From an uncultured Clostridium sp. (GTDB taxonomy: Bacteria; Bacillota; Clostridia; TANB77; CAG-508), in the NCBI GenBank assembly GCA_947647595.1, contig CANSKZ010000002.1:1-64000 (forward strand): DNA of 64,000 nucleotides, in the 5' to 3' direction. Shown in pieces: positions 48,959 to 58,570 of this stretch (position 1 is the stretch's first letter; every line of letters starts with the position of its first letter). The translations under genes and the position numbers were made by a program. The notes beneath the pieces are model-generated. The model did no database searches and was not told the origin of the DNA. It saw nothing but the letters and a program-made list of their open reading frames with translations.

Positions 48959-49343
48959 TTATTTATTATTTTCTTTTTTATTCAATCTATACTGTGTAAA
49001 AAATGAATAAATTTGAAAAATTGCTATCATTATCAAAAAAATTCCAAAATATTTTTTTAAAGATTGATTATTAATTTTAAACGATAATAAACTTCCGAAA
49101 AATGGCTCCTATTATTCCAAAAAAAATTAAATTTTTTGATAATTGATAATCAATTACTTTATGCTTAACATTCATATAAATCGCAACAATTGAAGTAGGA
49201 ATAAAAAACACCAAATTAATTCCTTGAATCATATGTTGATCAATATTTCCAAATAAATTTAATAACAAAATTAGAATCGTGCCACCACCCATTCCAGTTG
49301 CTGCAACAATTCCTGCTATTCCACCAAAAATAATTTCTTTCAT
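48959..49343 (-). CDS. TSUP (TauE/SafE) permease half 2, with one CGG +1 site
   Basis: Joined at codon 83 (49094-49097) into 127 residues with four membrane segments, about half a canonical TSUP permease. TGMGGGTILILLL matches the repeat motif seen in half 1. Zero frame ends FRKFIIV-stop; +1 restores IFGSLLSFKI and a fourth helix. Half-size paired transporters are known in Clostridia. Export of sulfite or organosulfonates is typical of the family; substrate here unknown. Confidence 0.8.
49094..49097 (-). other. CGGN recoding site of TSUP half 2
   Basis: TTT|C|GGA|AGT; +1 gives GAIFGSLLS. Confidence 0.82.
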
Positions 49344-49353
49344 TTCATTTTCC

Positions 49354-49717
49354 TCATCCCATTATCATTTTAATCCCTGCATATAGCAAAAAAATAATAA
49401 AGGAAATTTCCAAAAAATTTTTCCCTGCATTCCACAATACCTTTGACCCAATGTAACCACCAATCATACCACCGAACAGCACACTTTACAGCCATTGCCC
49501 AATCAATATAATCTTGTTTAAAATAAAAACATCCACTTGTAAAAACCATAAAAAAAATGCAAAATATCGTTGTAGCACGAGTATTTACTCTATCTTTTTT
49601 CAAAATGGAAGTCATGTAAGGAACTAAGATTAATCCTCCACCACTACTAAAAAATCCACTAATCATTCCCGCAAAAAATCCTACTAGCATGTTTTTCCAA
49701 AAATTTTTCTTTTTCAT
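49354..49717 (-). CDS. TSUP (TauE/SafE) permease half 1, with one CGG +1 site
   Basis: Joined at codon 82 (49471-49474) into 120 residues with three to four membrane segments. SGFFSSGGGLILVPYM matches the family repeat. Zero frame reads AVRWYDWWLHW, unlike a membrane protein; +1 gives AVGGMIGGYIGSKVLWNAG. Its stop lies ten bases before the ATG of half 2, so both are co-translated and probably form a heterodimer. Start codon uncertain: no strong SD. Confidence 0.78.
49471..49474 (-). other. CGGN recoding site of TSUP half 1
   Basis: GTT|C|GGT|GGT; +1 gives AVGGMIGGYIG. Confidence 0.85.
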
Positions 49718-49755
49718 GCTAATAGGATTTACTTTTTTTTCAATTTTATACAAAA

Positions 49756-50415
49756 TTACATTTTTCGGAATACACCCGTTACTTTTCCCAAAATTTCGCA
49801 ATTTGGAACTATAATTGGTTCCATTGTACAATTTTCTGGTTGCAAACGAATATGGTCTTCTTCTTTATAAAAAGTTTTCACTGTTGCTTCATCTTCAATT
49901 AAAGCAACCACAATTTCTCCGTTAATCGCAGTATTTTGTTTTCGAACTAAAATATAATCTCCACTCAAAATACCAGCTTCAATCATGCTTTCGCCTCTTA
50001 CCACTAGCATAAAACTTTCGCTATTTCCTACAAAATCTAACGGAATTGGAAATGTGTCGGTTATATTTTCAACTGCTAAAATTGGCTCTCCTGCTGTAAT
50101 TTTTCCTATAATTGGAACTTCCACCATTTCTCGATTCGAATAAAAATCTTTTTCAAAAGTTTCTTGTTTTTCTTCCTCTAATGCTCCACCTTTTAATAAT
50201 TTTAATGTTCTACCTTTTTGATTTTCTTTTTTAATATATCCTTTCTTCTCTAATGCTGCCAAATATCCATGCACAGTTGCCGTTGATTTTAAACCAACTG
50301 CTTTTCCAATTTCGCGAACCGATGGTGGATATCCTTTTTCTTTGATTTGTTTTTCAATGCATTTTAAAATTGCCTTTTCTCTTTTATTAATACTATTTGG
50401 GTCTTTTTTCTTCAT
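49756..50415 (-). CDS. lexA: SOS repressor LexA
   Basis: 219 residues. Winged helix N-terminal domain (IKEKGYPPSVREIGKAVGLK) and self-cleaving peptidase domain: cleavage at Ala108-Gly109 (KITAGEP), Ser143 in RGESMIEAG and Lys180 in ATVKTFYK. Represses DNA-damage genes until RecA stimulates autocleavage. The ATG is eight bases after AAGGAG. Confidence 0.96.
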   Translation of the reverse strand: MKKKDPNSINKREKAILKCIEKQIKEKGYPPSVREIGKAVGLKSTATVHGYLAALEKKGYIKKENQKGRTLKLLKGGALEEEKQETFEKDFYSNREMVEVPIIGKITAGEPILAVENITDTFPIPLDFVGNSESFMLVVRGESMIEAGILSGDYILVRKQNTAINGEIVVALIEDEATVKTFYKEEDHIRLQPENCTMEPIIVPNCEILGKVTGVFRKM

Positions 50416-50467
50416 ATATACCACTCCTTTTTTCTCTCTTTATAGGAAAACTTTTATTCGTAAAATA

Positions 50468-50506
50468 ATCTTATCACAAAACATTTGATTTGTCAAACAA
50501 AAGTTC
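50468..50506 (-). promoter_or_regulatory. lexA promoter with LexA-box-like operator
   Basis: TTGACA (50491-50496), 17 bases, TAAGAT (50468-50473). GAACTTTTGTTT (50495-50506), a 7/8 match to GAAC-N4-GTTC, overlaps the -35 edge, consistent with LexA autoregulation. Inferred by eye. Confidence 0.45.
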
Positions 50507-50571
50507 ATATTTTTTTTATTCTCTTTATCATAAACCCTATTTTTAAACATAAAATAAAACAGGTGATATTT

Positions 50572-50757
50572 ATGAAATCTCGCAACTGCCTTTCTGGCTG
50601 TGAACTTGTTACTTTAGCAAGTACCTTATCCTGCATCATCTCTAAAAACTTATCTCCTGATAATATTAGTACTTTAGGTGACTTTTTTTCAGCTCTAGGC
50701 TCTAACCTCTCTGTCATTGCAGATATACAATCTTCATGTGAAAATAATTCCTCTTAA
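50572..50757 (+). CDS. Small protein, DUF6774-like
   Basis: 61 residues: CELVTLASTLSCIISKNLS and LGDFFSALGSNLSVIADI resemble a short Clostridia family (Cys-Glu-Leu start, two helices) of unknown function. AGGTGATATTT precedes the ATG. Divergent from lexA, terminated by the hairpin at 50757-50793. Confidence 0.6.
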   Translation: MKSRNCLSGCELVTLASTLSCIISKNLSPDNISTLGDFFSALGSNLSVIADIQSSCENNSS

Positions 50758-50793
50758 AAAAAATGATGTAGTTTCTATTTCTACATCATTTTT
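50757..50793. terminator. Bidirectional terminator
   Basis: AAAATGATGTAG pairs with CTACATCATTTTT between convergent genes. Confidence 0.8.
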
Positions 50794-50797
50794 CTTT

Positions 50798-51331
50798 CTA
50801 ATCTTTACAATTACAATTAGAATACTTCGCTTTCAACATCTCAAAAATCTGCACATGATTTTCCTCATCCATAATAATTCTTGCCAACACCGCTTTAATA
50901 CTTTCATTTTGAGCAATCTTCATCAAATGCTGATACTCCTTAATCGCTTCTCTCTCCGACTCAATATTACAAGACAACATTTCTTCCAAACTCGTAAAAT
51001 TTGTTCTCACATTATCCGAACACCATTTATTTCCATATGTACTCATATAATACGGTTCCAGTCCCAAACTTACCAATATTTCGCCCAATAAATCCAAATG
51101 TTTCATTTCTTGCTTAGCAATTATCCCCAAAAACATAGCCACATCTTCTGTTTTTCGATTAGTCAAATTTTGAAAAACGTAAGATAAAATAGTTGTCAAC
51201 TCACTCTCACTTCCCGCATAACTATCATAAACTAATCTCCCAAATTTATAATCTGGCGTAACATTACAAAGTTCCGGATATGGAATTTTATTCATTTCTC
51301 TCAATCCAAAACTTAAATCTTGATTATTCAT
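50798..51331 (-). CDS. Ferritin-like di-metal protein
   Basis: 177 residues, four-helix bundle with Glu/His ligand pattern: SESELTTILSYV, AKQEMKHLDLLGEIL, ESEREAIKEYQHLM and DEENHVQIFEML. Resembles manganese-catalase/rubrerythrin-like proteins of spore coats (CotJC-type); exact role unknown. GGGAGG seven bases before the ATG decides the start over one seven codons upstream. Confidence 0.75.
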   Translation of the reverse strand: MNNQDLSFGLREMNKIPYPELCNVTPDYKFGRLVYDSYAGSESELTTILSYVFQNLTNRKTEDVAMFLGIIAKQEMKHLDLLGEILVSLGLEPYYMSTYGNKWCSDNVRTNFTSLEEMLSCNIESEREAIKEYQHLMKIAQNESIKAVLARIIMDEENHVQIFEMLKAKYSNCNCKD

Positions 51332-51347
51332 AAAAAAACCTCCCTTT

Positions 51348-51370
51348 TGCATATACTATGCAAAAGAGAG
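51348..51370. promoter_or_regulatory. Perfect palindrome upstream of the ferritin-like gene
   Basis: CTTTTGCATA-GTA-TATGCAAAAG (minus strand) lies between obgE and the ferritin-like gene and ends next to its SD. Could be the obgE terminator or an operator; there is no good T-run before the SD. Confidence 0.35.
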
Positions 51371-51377
51371 TATTTTG

Positions 51378-52673
<1,296 letters not shown>

Positions 52674-52679
52674 TTATTC

Positions 52680-52708
52680 TTGCTTTTTATATTTTATCAT
52701 GCTATAAT
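52680..52708 (+). promoter_or_regulatory. Promoter of the 39-residue peptide gene
   Basis: TTGCTT, 17 bases, TATAAT; start about 100 bases before the ORF, whose leader has a GCTCA..TGAGC hairpin. Confidence 0.5.
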
Positions 52709-52816
52709 TTATTTTATCTATATTTGTAGTCTCTTGCTCATTTCTGAGCACTACTTCCACAAATAAACTTAAATTTCATACATCGTACCACTTCACGAAA
52801 GGAGGTGATGCATGTT

Positions 52817-52936
52817 ATGAAACGCTTCAATGCAAAACAAAAAGAAAAACTTAAAAACTTTATACATACTTTAGGAAAACATATACTTTTTGTACTTACA
52901 CTCATTGAAAAAATATTAAACATTTTTGGTTTTTAA
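52817..52936 (+). CDS. Short basic amphipathic peptide, 39 residues
   Basis: MKRFNAKQKEKLKNFIHTLG followed by a hydrophobic helix (HILFVLTLIEKILNIFGF). Perfect SD AAAGGAGGTGAT about nine bases upstream (an earlier ATG at 52808 is too close), own promoter and own terminator. Membrane-active small peptide, type I toxin or leaderless-bacteriocin-like by composition; function unknown. Confidence 0.55.
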   Translation: MKRFNAKQKEKLKNFIHTLGKHILFVLTLIEKILNIFGF

Positions 52937-52941
52937 GTAAA

Positions 52942-52975
52942 AATAGGTAGCTTCTGGCAAAGCTACCTATTTTAT
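52942..52975 (+). terminator. Terminator of the peptide gene
   Basis: AATAGGTAGCTT-CTGGC-AAGCTACCTATT, then TTATAT. Confidence 0.8.
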
Positions 52976-53094
52976 ATGAAACGCTTTAATACTTTTATAT
53001 AATATAGATTTCTTAAATTTCATATATCATATTATATACATTATACCACTTTTTATTATTTTGTCAATATTAAAATAGGTTATTCCAAATATCT

Positions 53095-53448
53095 CTAATA
53101 CAAATCATTATCTTCTCCTACAATCTCACCATCACGACTAAATTTCGGATTCATAATTAATAATAGCTCCATTTCTCCAGCAAAAATGAATTTTATCCCT
53201 GCTGGAATTTCCACAATATCGCCTTTTTCAACCGCATAAATGGTATCATCAATTTTAAATTTTCCATTTCCTGAAATCACATAATAAATATGCGTAATTT
53301 TTGTATTCGTACAATATTTATCATGCCCTTTATAAACTTTTTCATAAACAATATCTATATTTTCACAATCTATTTCAGCACAATATCCATCAAAGCCATT
53401 TCTTTTAAAATTTGGTTCTTTAGAAAACTTTTTAATATACTTATTCAC
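53095..53448 (-). CDS. Cupin-domain protein
   Basis: 117 residues. ITHIYYVISGNGKFKIDDTI and GDIVEIPAGIKFIFAGE form the two cupin motifs, with an incomplete metal set. Its ATG overlaps the trpS end by eight bases, so it is co-translated. Role unknown. Confidence 0.75.
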   Translation of the reverse strand: MNKYIKKFSKEPNFKRNGFDGYCAEIDCENIDIVYEKVYKGHDKYCTNTKITHIYYVISGNGKFKIDDTIYAVEKGDIVEIPAGIKFIFAGEMELLLIMNPKFSRDGEIVGEDNDLY

Positions 53449-54439
53449 CTATAATCAATCCTACCTTTCGATAAACCTCATTTACAATTTTATCTGCTCT
53501 TTCTCGTGCTTTTTTAGCACCTTTTTCGTAAATTTCCTTCAATTTATCTGGATTTTCTAATAAATCATAGTATTTTTTCTGTAACGGTTGTAGCTTCTTG
53601 ATAATGGATTCAGCTGTTGCATTTTTAAAATCACCATAACCTTTTCCCGCAAATTCTGTTTCAATTTTTTCCATTGTTTTTCCTTCGATTAAGCCATAAA
53701 TTGTCATCAAATTGCTGACACCTGGCTTATTTTCTTTATCATATCTCACACAATTTTCTGAATCGGTAACCGCTTTTTTTAGCTTTTTTCGAATCTCATC
53801 TGGTGAATCATTCAAGAAAATAACATCATTTAAATTGGTTGTACTTTTGCTCATTTTGGCTGTCGGTTCTTGCAATCCCATAATTCTAGCACCTTGTTTT
53901 GCAATAAATGGTTCTGGAATTATGAAAGTTTCACCATAAATCGTATTAAATCTTTCAGCAATATCACGCGTAATTTCCAAATGTTGCTTTTGGTCCTCGC
54001 CAACTGGCACCAAATCTGCGTTATAAACCAAAATATCAGATGCCATTAAAACAGGATACGTAAACAATCCGCTATTGATATTATCCGCATGTTTCGCCGA
54101 TTTATCCTTAAACTGCGTCATACGATTTAGCTCCCCCATATAGGTGTAACAATTCAAAATCCAATTTAATTTCACATGTGCGTCTACTTGCGATTGCAAA
54201 AATATGGTATTTTTTTCTGGATCCAAACCGCTCGCTACATAAATCGCCAAAACTCGCAATGCTCGTTTACGCAAAGTTTCTGGGTCATTTCTAACCGTTA
54301 GAGAATGTAAATCTGCAATCATATAATAACAATCGTATTCTTCCTGCATTTTTATCCAATTATGAATCGCTCCTAAATAATTTCCAAGCGTCAAATTTCC
54401 CGTTGCTTGAATGCCACTTAATATCGTTTTCTTTTCCAT
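53441..54439 (-). CDS. trpS: Tryptophanyl-tRNA synthetase
   Basis: 332 residues, class I enzyme. TGNLTLGNYLGAIHNW (HIGH region) and AKMSKSTTNLND (KMSKS) are present with normal length. A short ORF with one Trp codon (54479-54532) precedes it; no T-box is recognisable. Confidence 0.96.
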   Translation of the reverse strand: MEKKTILSGIQATGNLTLGNYLGAIHNWIKMQEEYDCYYMIADLHSLTVRNDPETLRKRALRVLAIYVASGLDPEKNTIFLQSQVDAHVKLNWILNCYTYMGELNRMTQFKDKSAKHADNINSGLFTYPVLMASDILVYNADLVPVGEDQKQHLEITRDIAERFNTIYGETFIIPEPFIAKQGARIMGLQEPTAKMSKSTTNLNDVIFLNDSPDEIRKKLKKAVTDSENCVRYDKENKPGVSNLMTIYGLIEGKTMEKIETEFAGKGYGDFKNATAESIIKKLQPLQKKYYDLLENPDKLKEIYEKGAKKARERADKIVNEVYRKVGLIIGE

Positions 54440-54478
54440 TTTTTTATCTCTCCTTTTCTCTCTTACTTTAAAACAATA

Positions 54479-54532
54479 TTAAGTTTGCCATCGTTTCATT
54501 CGATGCACTTCTTCAAAAAATGAAATTTTCAT
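54479..54532 (-). CDS. Possible leader peptide of trpS
   Basis: 17 codons, MKISFFEEVHRMKRWQT, after SD AAAAAGGAG and about 45 bases before trpS. One Trp near its end could sense charged tRNA-Trp or simply couple translation. No terminator or anti-terminator hairpins were found in the gap, so attenuation is unproved. Confidence 0.35.
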   Translation of the reverse strand: MKISFFEEVHRMKRWQT

Positions 54533-54554
54533 ATTTTTCTCCTTTTTAATATAT

Positions 54555-54590
54555 CTATTATACACTATATAGACCACATTTGCAAGCAAA
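54555..54590 (-). promoter_or_regulatory. Promoter of trpS
   Basis: TTGCAA, 17 bases, TATAAT on the minus strand, upstream of the leader ORF. Coordinates approximate to a few bases. Confidence 0.55.
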
Positions 54591-54659
54591 AATACGTGCA
54601 TCTAAAAAAAACCTGGGTACATCACAGTAAATCTTTATTAGTAGGAAGCCAATTTTAAA

Positions 54660-54686
54660 AAAGCCAGTTCCCTTGGACTGGCTTTT
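54660..54686 (-). terminator. Terminator of typA
   Basis: AGCCAGT-CCAAGGGA-ACTGGCT followed by TTTTT on the minus strand. Confidence 0.85.
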
Positions 54687-54696
54687 GTCTATTATT

Positions 54697-56515
54697 TTAA
54701 CTTCTCCTTGCTGCTCTTTCTCTTTCCTTATTATTCAAAATCTTCTTTCTCAAACGAATTGACTTTGGTGTTACTTCCACAAGTTCGTCTTCTTGGATAA
54801 ATTCAATTGCTTGTTCCAAACTCATTTGAATTGGAGGAACCAATCTTAATGCTTCGTCAGAACCAGATGCTCTCGTATTTGTCAAATGTTTTTCCTTACA
54901 AACATTAATCGCCAAATCTTCGCCTCTTGAATTCAATCCCACAATCATTCCTTCATACACTTCTACACCAGGTCCAATAAATAATTCCCCTTTATCCTGT
55001 GCATTAAATAAACCATATGTGATTGATTTACCATTTTCAAAAGCAATAATCGTTCCTCTCGTACGTGCTTGAATGTCACCTTTAAATGGTTCATAGCTAT
55101 CAAAAATATGATTCATCGTGCCTTCTCCTTTGGTATCTGTCAAAAATTCCGTTCTGTAACCAATAATACCACGTGCTGGAATTCTGAATTCAATTTTGGT
55201 ATGCCCAGCTTCTGCTGGTTCCATATTCGTCATTTCCGCTTTTCTTCTACCTAATTTTTCAATCACATTTCCCACACAATCATCTGGCACATTGACCACC
55301 AACAATTCCATTGGCTCACATTTCACACCATCGATTTCCTTGAAAATAACTTTTGGTCTAGAAACAATCAATTCATAACCTTCTCTTCTCATATTTTCAA
55401 TTAAAACTGATAAATGCAATTCTCCTCTTCCGTGATACTTCAAAACTATCTGCCGAATCCGTTTCTTTTACACGAAGACTGACATTTCTGTCAAGTTCTT
55501 TAAATAATCGGTCACGTAAATGTCTTGAAGTAATAAACTCGCCTTCCTTTCCTGCAAAAGGTCCATTATTTACACTAAATGTCATCGAAACAGTTGGTTC
55601 ATCAATATTGACAAATGGGATTTTTTCAGGATTATTATAATCGCAAATCGTATCTCCAATATTAATGTCATTCACACCAGATAAAGCAATAATATCACCC
55701 GCTTCAGCACTTTCTACTTCGATTCTCTTCAAGCCTTCATACGTATTTAATTTCGTTACTCGACTATTCAAAATCTTATCTTCATCTTTACAAATTGCAA
55801 CTGCTTGCCCTACTTCAATCGTTCCTCTTTCCACTCTTCCAATCGCAATTCTTCCTACATAATCATCATAATCAATATTCGAAACTAACATTTGCATGGT
55901 TCCCTCTAAATCGCATTTTGGTGGTTCGATTGTGTTAATAATAGTTTCAAACAAACATTGCAAATCTTCACCAGGCTTGTTCAAATCCAAAGTGGCAATT
56001 CCGTTTTTAGCAGAAGCATAAACAACTGGGAATTCTAACTGGTCATCATCTGCTCCTAAGTCAATAAATAATTCTAAAACATCATCTACCACTTTCAATG
56101 GTTGAGAACCTGGACGGTCAATTTTATTAATTACAACAATTGGTTTTAATTTCAGTGCCAAAGATTTTTTCAAAACTTCTCTCGTTTGAGGCATTGCACC
56201 TTCAAAAGCATCAACTAACAACACAACCCCATCTACCATTTTCAAAACACGTTCTACTTCTCCACCAAAATCAGCATGTCCTGGTGTATCAACAATATTG
56301 ATTTTAATATCTTTATATTGGACAGCTGTATTTTTCGAAAGAATCGTGATTCCTCTTTCCTTTTCTAAATCGTTCGAATCCATAACTCTTTCTTGTACTT
56401 GTTCATTACTTCTAAAAATTCCACTTTGTCTAAGCATAGCATCAACCATAGTTGTTTTTCCATGGTCAACGTGGGCAATGATTGCTACATTTCTGATTTT
56501 TTCATTGATTTTCAT
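54697..56515 (-). CDS. typA: GTPase TypA/BipA, with one CGG +1 site
   Basis: Joined at codon 362 (55429-55432) into 605 residues, normal for this ribosome-associated GTPase. N-terminal [33 protein letters not shown]; after the join the EF-G-like and C-terminal domains (SVLIENMRREGYEL, GLNSRGEDLAINVCKEKHLTN). Zero frame gives VSRKRRIA and stops; +1 gives VSGRGELHLSVLIEN, the conserved GRGELHL of the family. Promoter not found. Confidence 0.92.
55429..55432 (-). other. CGGN recoding site of typA
   Basis: TCA|C|GGA|AGA; the Gly begins GRGELHL, invariant in TypA/EF-G-like factors. Confidence 0.9.
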
Positions 56516-56551
56516 CTTTTTATTTCCTTTCTGCGTTTTACCGTTTACAAA

Positions 56552-56576
56552 GGCACGATACCTCGTGCCCTTACTA
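56552..56576. repeat. Short dispersed palindrome, copy 3
   Basis: GGCACGA-TACC-TCGTGCC followed by CTTACTA in the plsC-typA gap; compare the copies at 3149 and 12126. Confidence 0.45.
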
Positions 56577-56597
56577 ATTTAACTTTAATATTATATC

Positions 56598-57209
56598 TTA
56601 TATTTGCATGTTTGTCAATGCAATAATTTTTTCTTTTAATTCTTCACTTACTTTATCTTCGATGTCTTTATCTATTTTTCCTGAAGTATATTCTGAAAAA
56701 TCCAATGGTTCTCCATAAATAATTGTATTTTTAGTAAATGGTTTCGCTGGTCCTTGAATTCCAATTGGTACAATTTTGGCTCCTGTTTTTAAAGCCATAT
56801 AAGATGCACCATTTTTCAATTTTCCCTCATTTTTTTCCATTCCATTACGTGTTCCTTCTGGAAAAATACCAACGCATCCACCATTTTTCAATATTTTCAT
56901 AGCACTTTTTAAAGAACCAATATCTTTATTATCTCTTTTCACCCAAATTCCATCAAATGTAAAACATAAAAATCTTATAAATGGATTGTTTTTTAATTCC
57001 TCTTTTGCCATAAAACTCATTTTTCTTCCCGCTGTTACTGTAATTAATGGTGGATCCAAATAGGTTCTATGATTTCCACAAAACAGAAGTGCCCCCTCTT
57101 TTGGCACATTTTCCTTCCCCACAATTTTGATTCGATACACAAATTTGCAATACCAAAAAATGGAAAATGCAACAATCACTCTTAACGTCTTTTTAAAAAA
57201 TTTTTTCAT
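56598..57209 (-). CDS. plsC: 1-acyl-glycerol-3-phosphate acyltransferase
   Basis: 203 residues. Acyltransferase motifs NHRTYLDPPL (catalytic His-Asp), and FPEGTRNGMEKNEG; an N-terminal hydrophobic anchor (about 8-24). Forms phosphatidic acid in membrane lipid synthesis. RBS AAGAGGAAAGAATATG region. Confidence 0.9.
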   Translation of the reverse strand: MKKFFKKTLRVIVAFSIFWYCKFVYRIKIVGKENVPKEGALLFCGNHRTYLDPPLITVTAGRKMSFMAKEELKNNPFIRFLCFTFDGIWVKRDNKDIGSLKSAMKILKNGGCVGIFPEGTRNGMEKNEGKLKNGASYMALKTGAKIVPIGIQGPAKPFTKNTIIYGEPLDFSEYTSGKIDKDIEDKVSEELKEKIIALTNMQI

Positions 57210-57282
57210 ATTCTTTCCTCTTTTAATTTATTTTCTTTATTTTATAACAAATTTTCTAAAATTTCAATATAAATGAAAAAAA

Positions 57283-57314
57283 TAGCTCATCGATGACTCA
57301 ATGAGCTATTCCTA
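57283..57314 (-). terminator. Terminator of the 134-residue ORF
   Basis: AATAGCTCAT-TGAGTCATCG-ATGAGCTATT followed by T-run. Confidence 0.8.
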
Positions 57315-57321
57315 TAAATGA

Positions 57322-57726
57322 TTACAGAGGCACCTTCCATAAACTCACTTCCTTTTGCAACTTTTCATTGCCATATGGGCTGTCCCAAAAAACATTGAAT
57401 ATTAAAGTTCCTTGAGCAAAAAACTCCTTTCGACTTATAGGTTCTATTTCTTCTATTCCCAGTGCTTCACAACTAATTTTATATTTCCACATGCTATGCG
57501 ACTCAAAACAAAAATGTACACACACCTTCACTCCACGTAACTTAATGTCATGGTATATGTCAGTACACTTTACGTATTCTTTCATTTCTTCAGAAGAATA
57601 CACTCTTATGGTCAAAGGATTTTTTTCTTCTAAATACTCCTTTACTTCACGGAAGAGAACCTTTTCGGCCCGCTCTATGGTACTTGCCCAATCTTCCTGA
57701 AATTGTTGTTCTGTTACATCACTCAT
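57322..57726 (-). CDS. Unknown 134-residue protein behind a switch-like leader
   Basis: No family is recognised; acidic, with a Trp- and Phe-rich second half (VCVHFCFESHSMWKYKIS). GGAGGTAATACG selects the ATG at 57726. Codon use is richer in G+C than neighbours. An in-frame CGG (57670-57672, GAG CGG GCC) is read in the zero frame; a +1 shift would stop ten codons later. It has its own promoter, a leader with alternative hairpins, and a terminator. Confidence 0.55.
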   Translation of the reverse strand: MSDVTEQQFQEDWASTIERAEKVLFREVKEYLEEKNPLTIRVYSSEEMKEYVKCTDIYHDIKLRGVKVCVHFCFESHSMWKYKISCEALGIEEIEPISRKEFFAQGTLIFNVFWDSPYGNEKLQKEVSLWKVPL

Positions 57727-57732
57727 CGTATT

Positions 57733-57795
57733 ACCTCCTTCATTTTGCAGTAGAGGTATTGAAACCTCCACTCTTTGACGTTTTTTGGTTTCAAT
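57733..57795 (-). promoter_or_regulatory. Leader with mutually exclusive hairpins
   Basis: ATTGAAACC (57787-57795 complement) can pair with GGTTTCAAT (57758-57766); alternatively GTGGAGGT pairs with ACCTCTAC (57750-57771). If the first forms, ACCTC is free to pair with the Shine-Dalgarno GGAGGT (57733-57740), masking it. This on/off geometry resembles a riboswitch or thermosensor; the ligand is unknown. Confidence 0.45.
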
Positions 57796-57805
57796 AATAA
57801 GTTAG

Positions 57806-57834
57806 TTTATATCACATTTTCACAATTTTGTCAA
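57806..57834 (-). promoter_or_regulatory. Promoter of the 134-residue gene
   Basis: TTGACA (57829-57834), 17 bases, TATAAA (57806-57811). Confidence 0.65.
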
Positions 57835-57835
57835 C

Positions 57836-57865
57836 TTGACATAATATCAAAAAATATGATATAAT
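57836..57865 (+). promoter_or_regulatory. Divergent consensus promoter toward cmk antisense
   Basis: TTGACA, 18 bases, TATAAT with upstream TGA on the plus strand. The transcript would run straight into the GGTTAGG hairpin at 57870, so a very short RNA, if any, is made. Confidence 0.45.
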
Positions 57866-57869
57866 GAAA

Positions 57870-57897
57870 GGTTAGGCAAAATATTTCCTAACCCATT
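57870..57897. terminator. Hairpin at the end of cmk
   Basis: GGTTAGG-..-CCTAACC overlapping the cmk stop, with moderately T-rich flanks. Confidence 0.55.
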
Positions 57898-58556
57898 TTC
57901 TCTTTTATCATATCTTCTATTTTCTTTACAACTTCTTCTATTGTCAAATTCGTAGAATCCACCAAAATCGCATCTTCTGCCTTTTTCAAAGGTGTAACTT
58001 CTCTTTGTGTTTCTATTTTATATCTTTGTTTTATATTTTCCAAAACTTCTTCATATGTTGCCTTTATACCTTTTTCTAAATATTGTTTATATCTTCTATT
58101 CGCCCTTTCTTCCATAGAACAATCCAAATAAACTTTCACATCCGCATTTGGAAAAATAACCGTTCCACAATCTCTTCCTTCGATGATAATATTACTATTT
58201 TCTCCCATTTTTCTCTGCAATGGAGTCATTTTACTTCTAACACATTTTAAAGCAGCAAATTTGTCAACATTCGTATCAATTGTAGTACTTCGTATTTCTT
58301 CTGAAACATTTTCACCATTCAACCAAGTCTCTTGTGTGGTTCCATTTTTCTTAAAAACAATTTCTATATTATCCAACAATTCCAATAATCTTTGACTTTC
58401 CATTGGCTCTATCTGTTTTTTTATCGCTTCTAACGCCACACAACGATACATAGCACCTGTATCAATATACACCAATTGCAAATCTTCCGCAATAATTTTC
58501 GTAACGGTTCCCTTCCCCGTTCCTGCTGGTCCATCAATCGCTACAACAAATGACAT
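57888..58556 (-). CDS. cmk: Cytidylate kinase
   Basis: 222 residues. P-loop AIDGPAGTGKGTVTK, DTGAMYRCVAL, and GRDCGTVIFPNADVKVYLDCS. Phosphorylates CMP and dCMP. RBS AAAAAGGAGAAATAAA. Upstream gene is the P-loop/Asp23 protein. Confidence 0.96.
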   Translation of the reverse strand: MSFVVAIDGPAGTGKGTVTKIIAEDLQLVYIDTGAMYRCVALEAIKKQIEPMESQRLLELLDNIEIVFKKNGTTQETWLNGENVSEEIRSTTIDTNVDKFAALKCVRSKMTPLQRKMGENSNIIIEGRDCGTVIFPNADVKVYLDCSMEERANRRYKQYLEKGIKATYEEVLENIKQRYKIETQREVTPLKKAEDAILVDSTNLTIEEVVKKIEDMIKEKMG

Positions 58557-58570
58557 TTTATTTCTCCTTT

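Noticed and set aside
49354-49717. Classical -1 or +1 slippery heptamer at the sites
   Set aside because: Bases upstream of the CGG differ at each site; no shared heptamer, SD-like stimulator or pseudoknot was seen.
54533-54696. T-box riboswitch before trpS
   Set aside because: No AGGGTGG-type T-box sequence and no terminator hairpin in the short leader.
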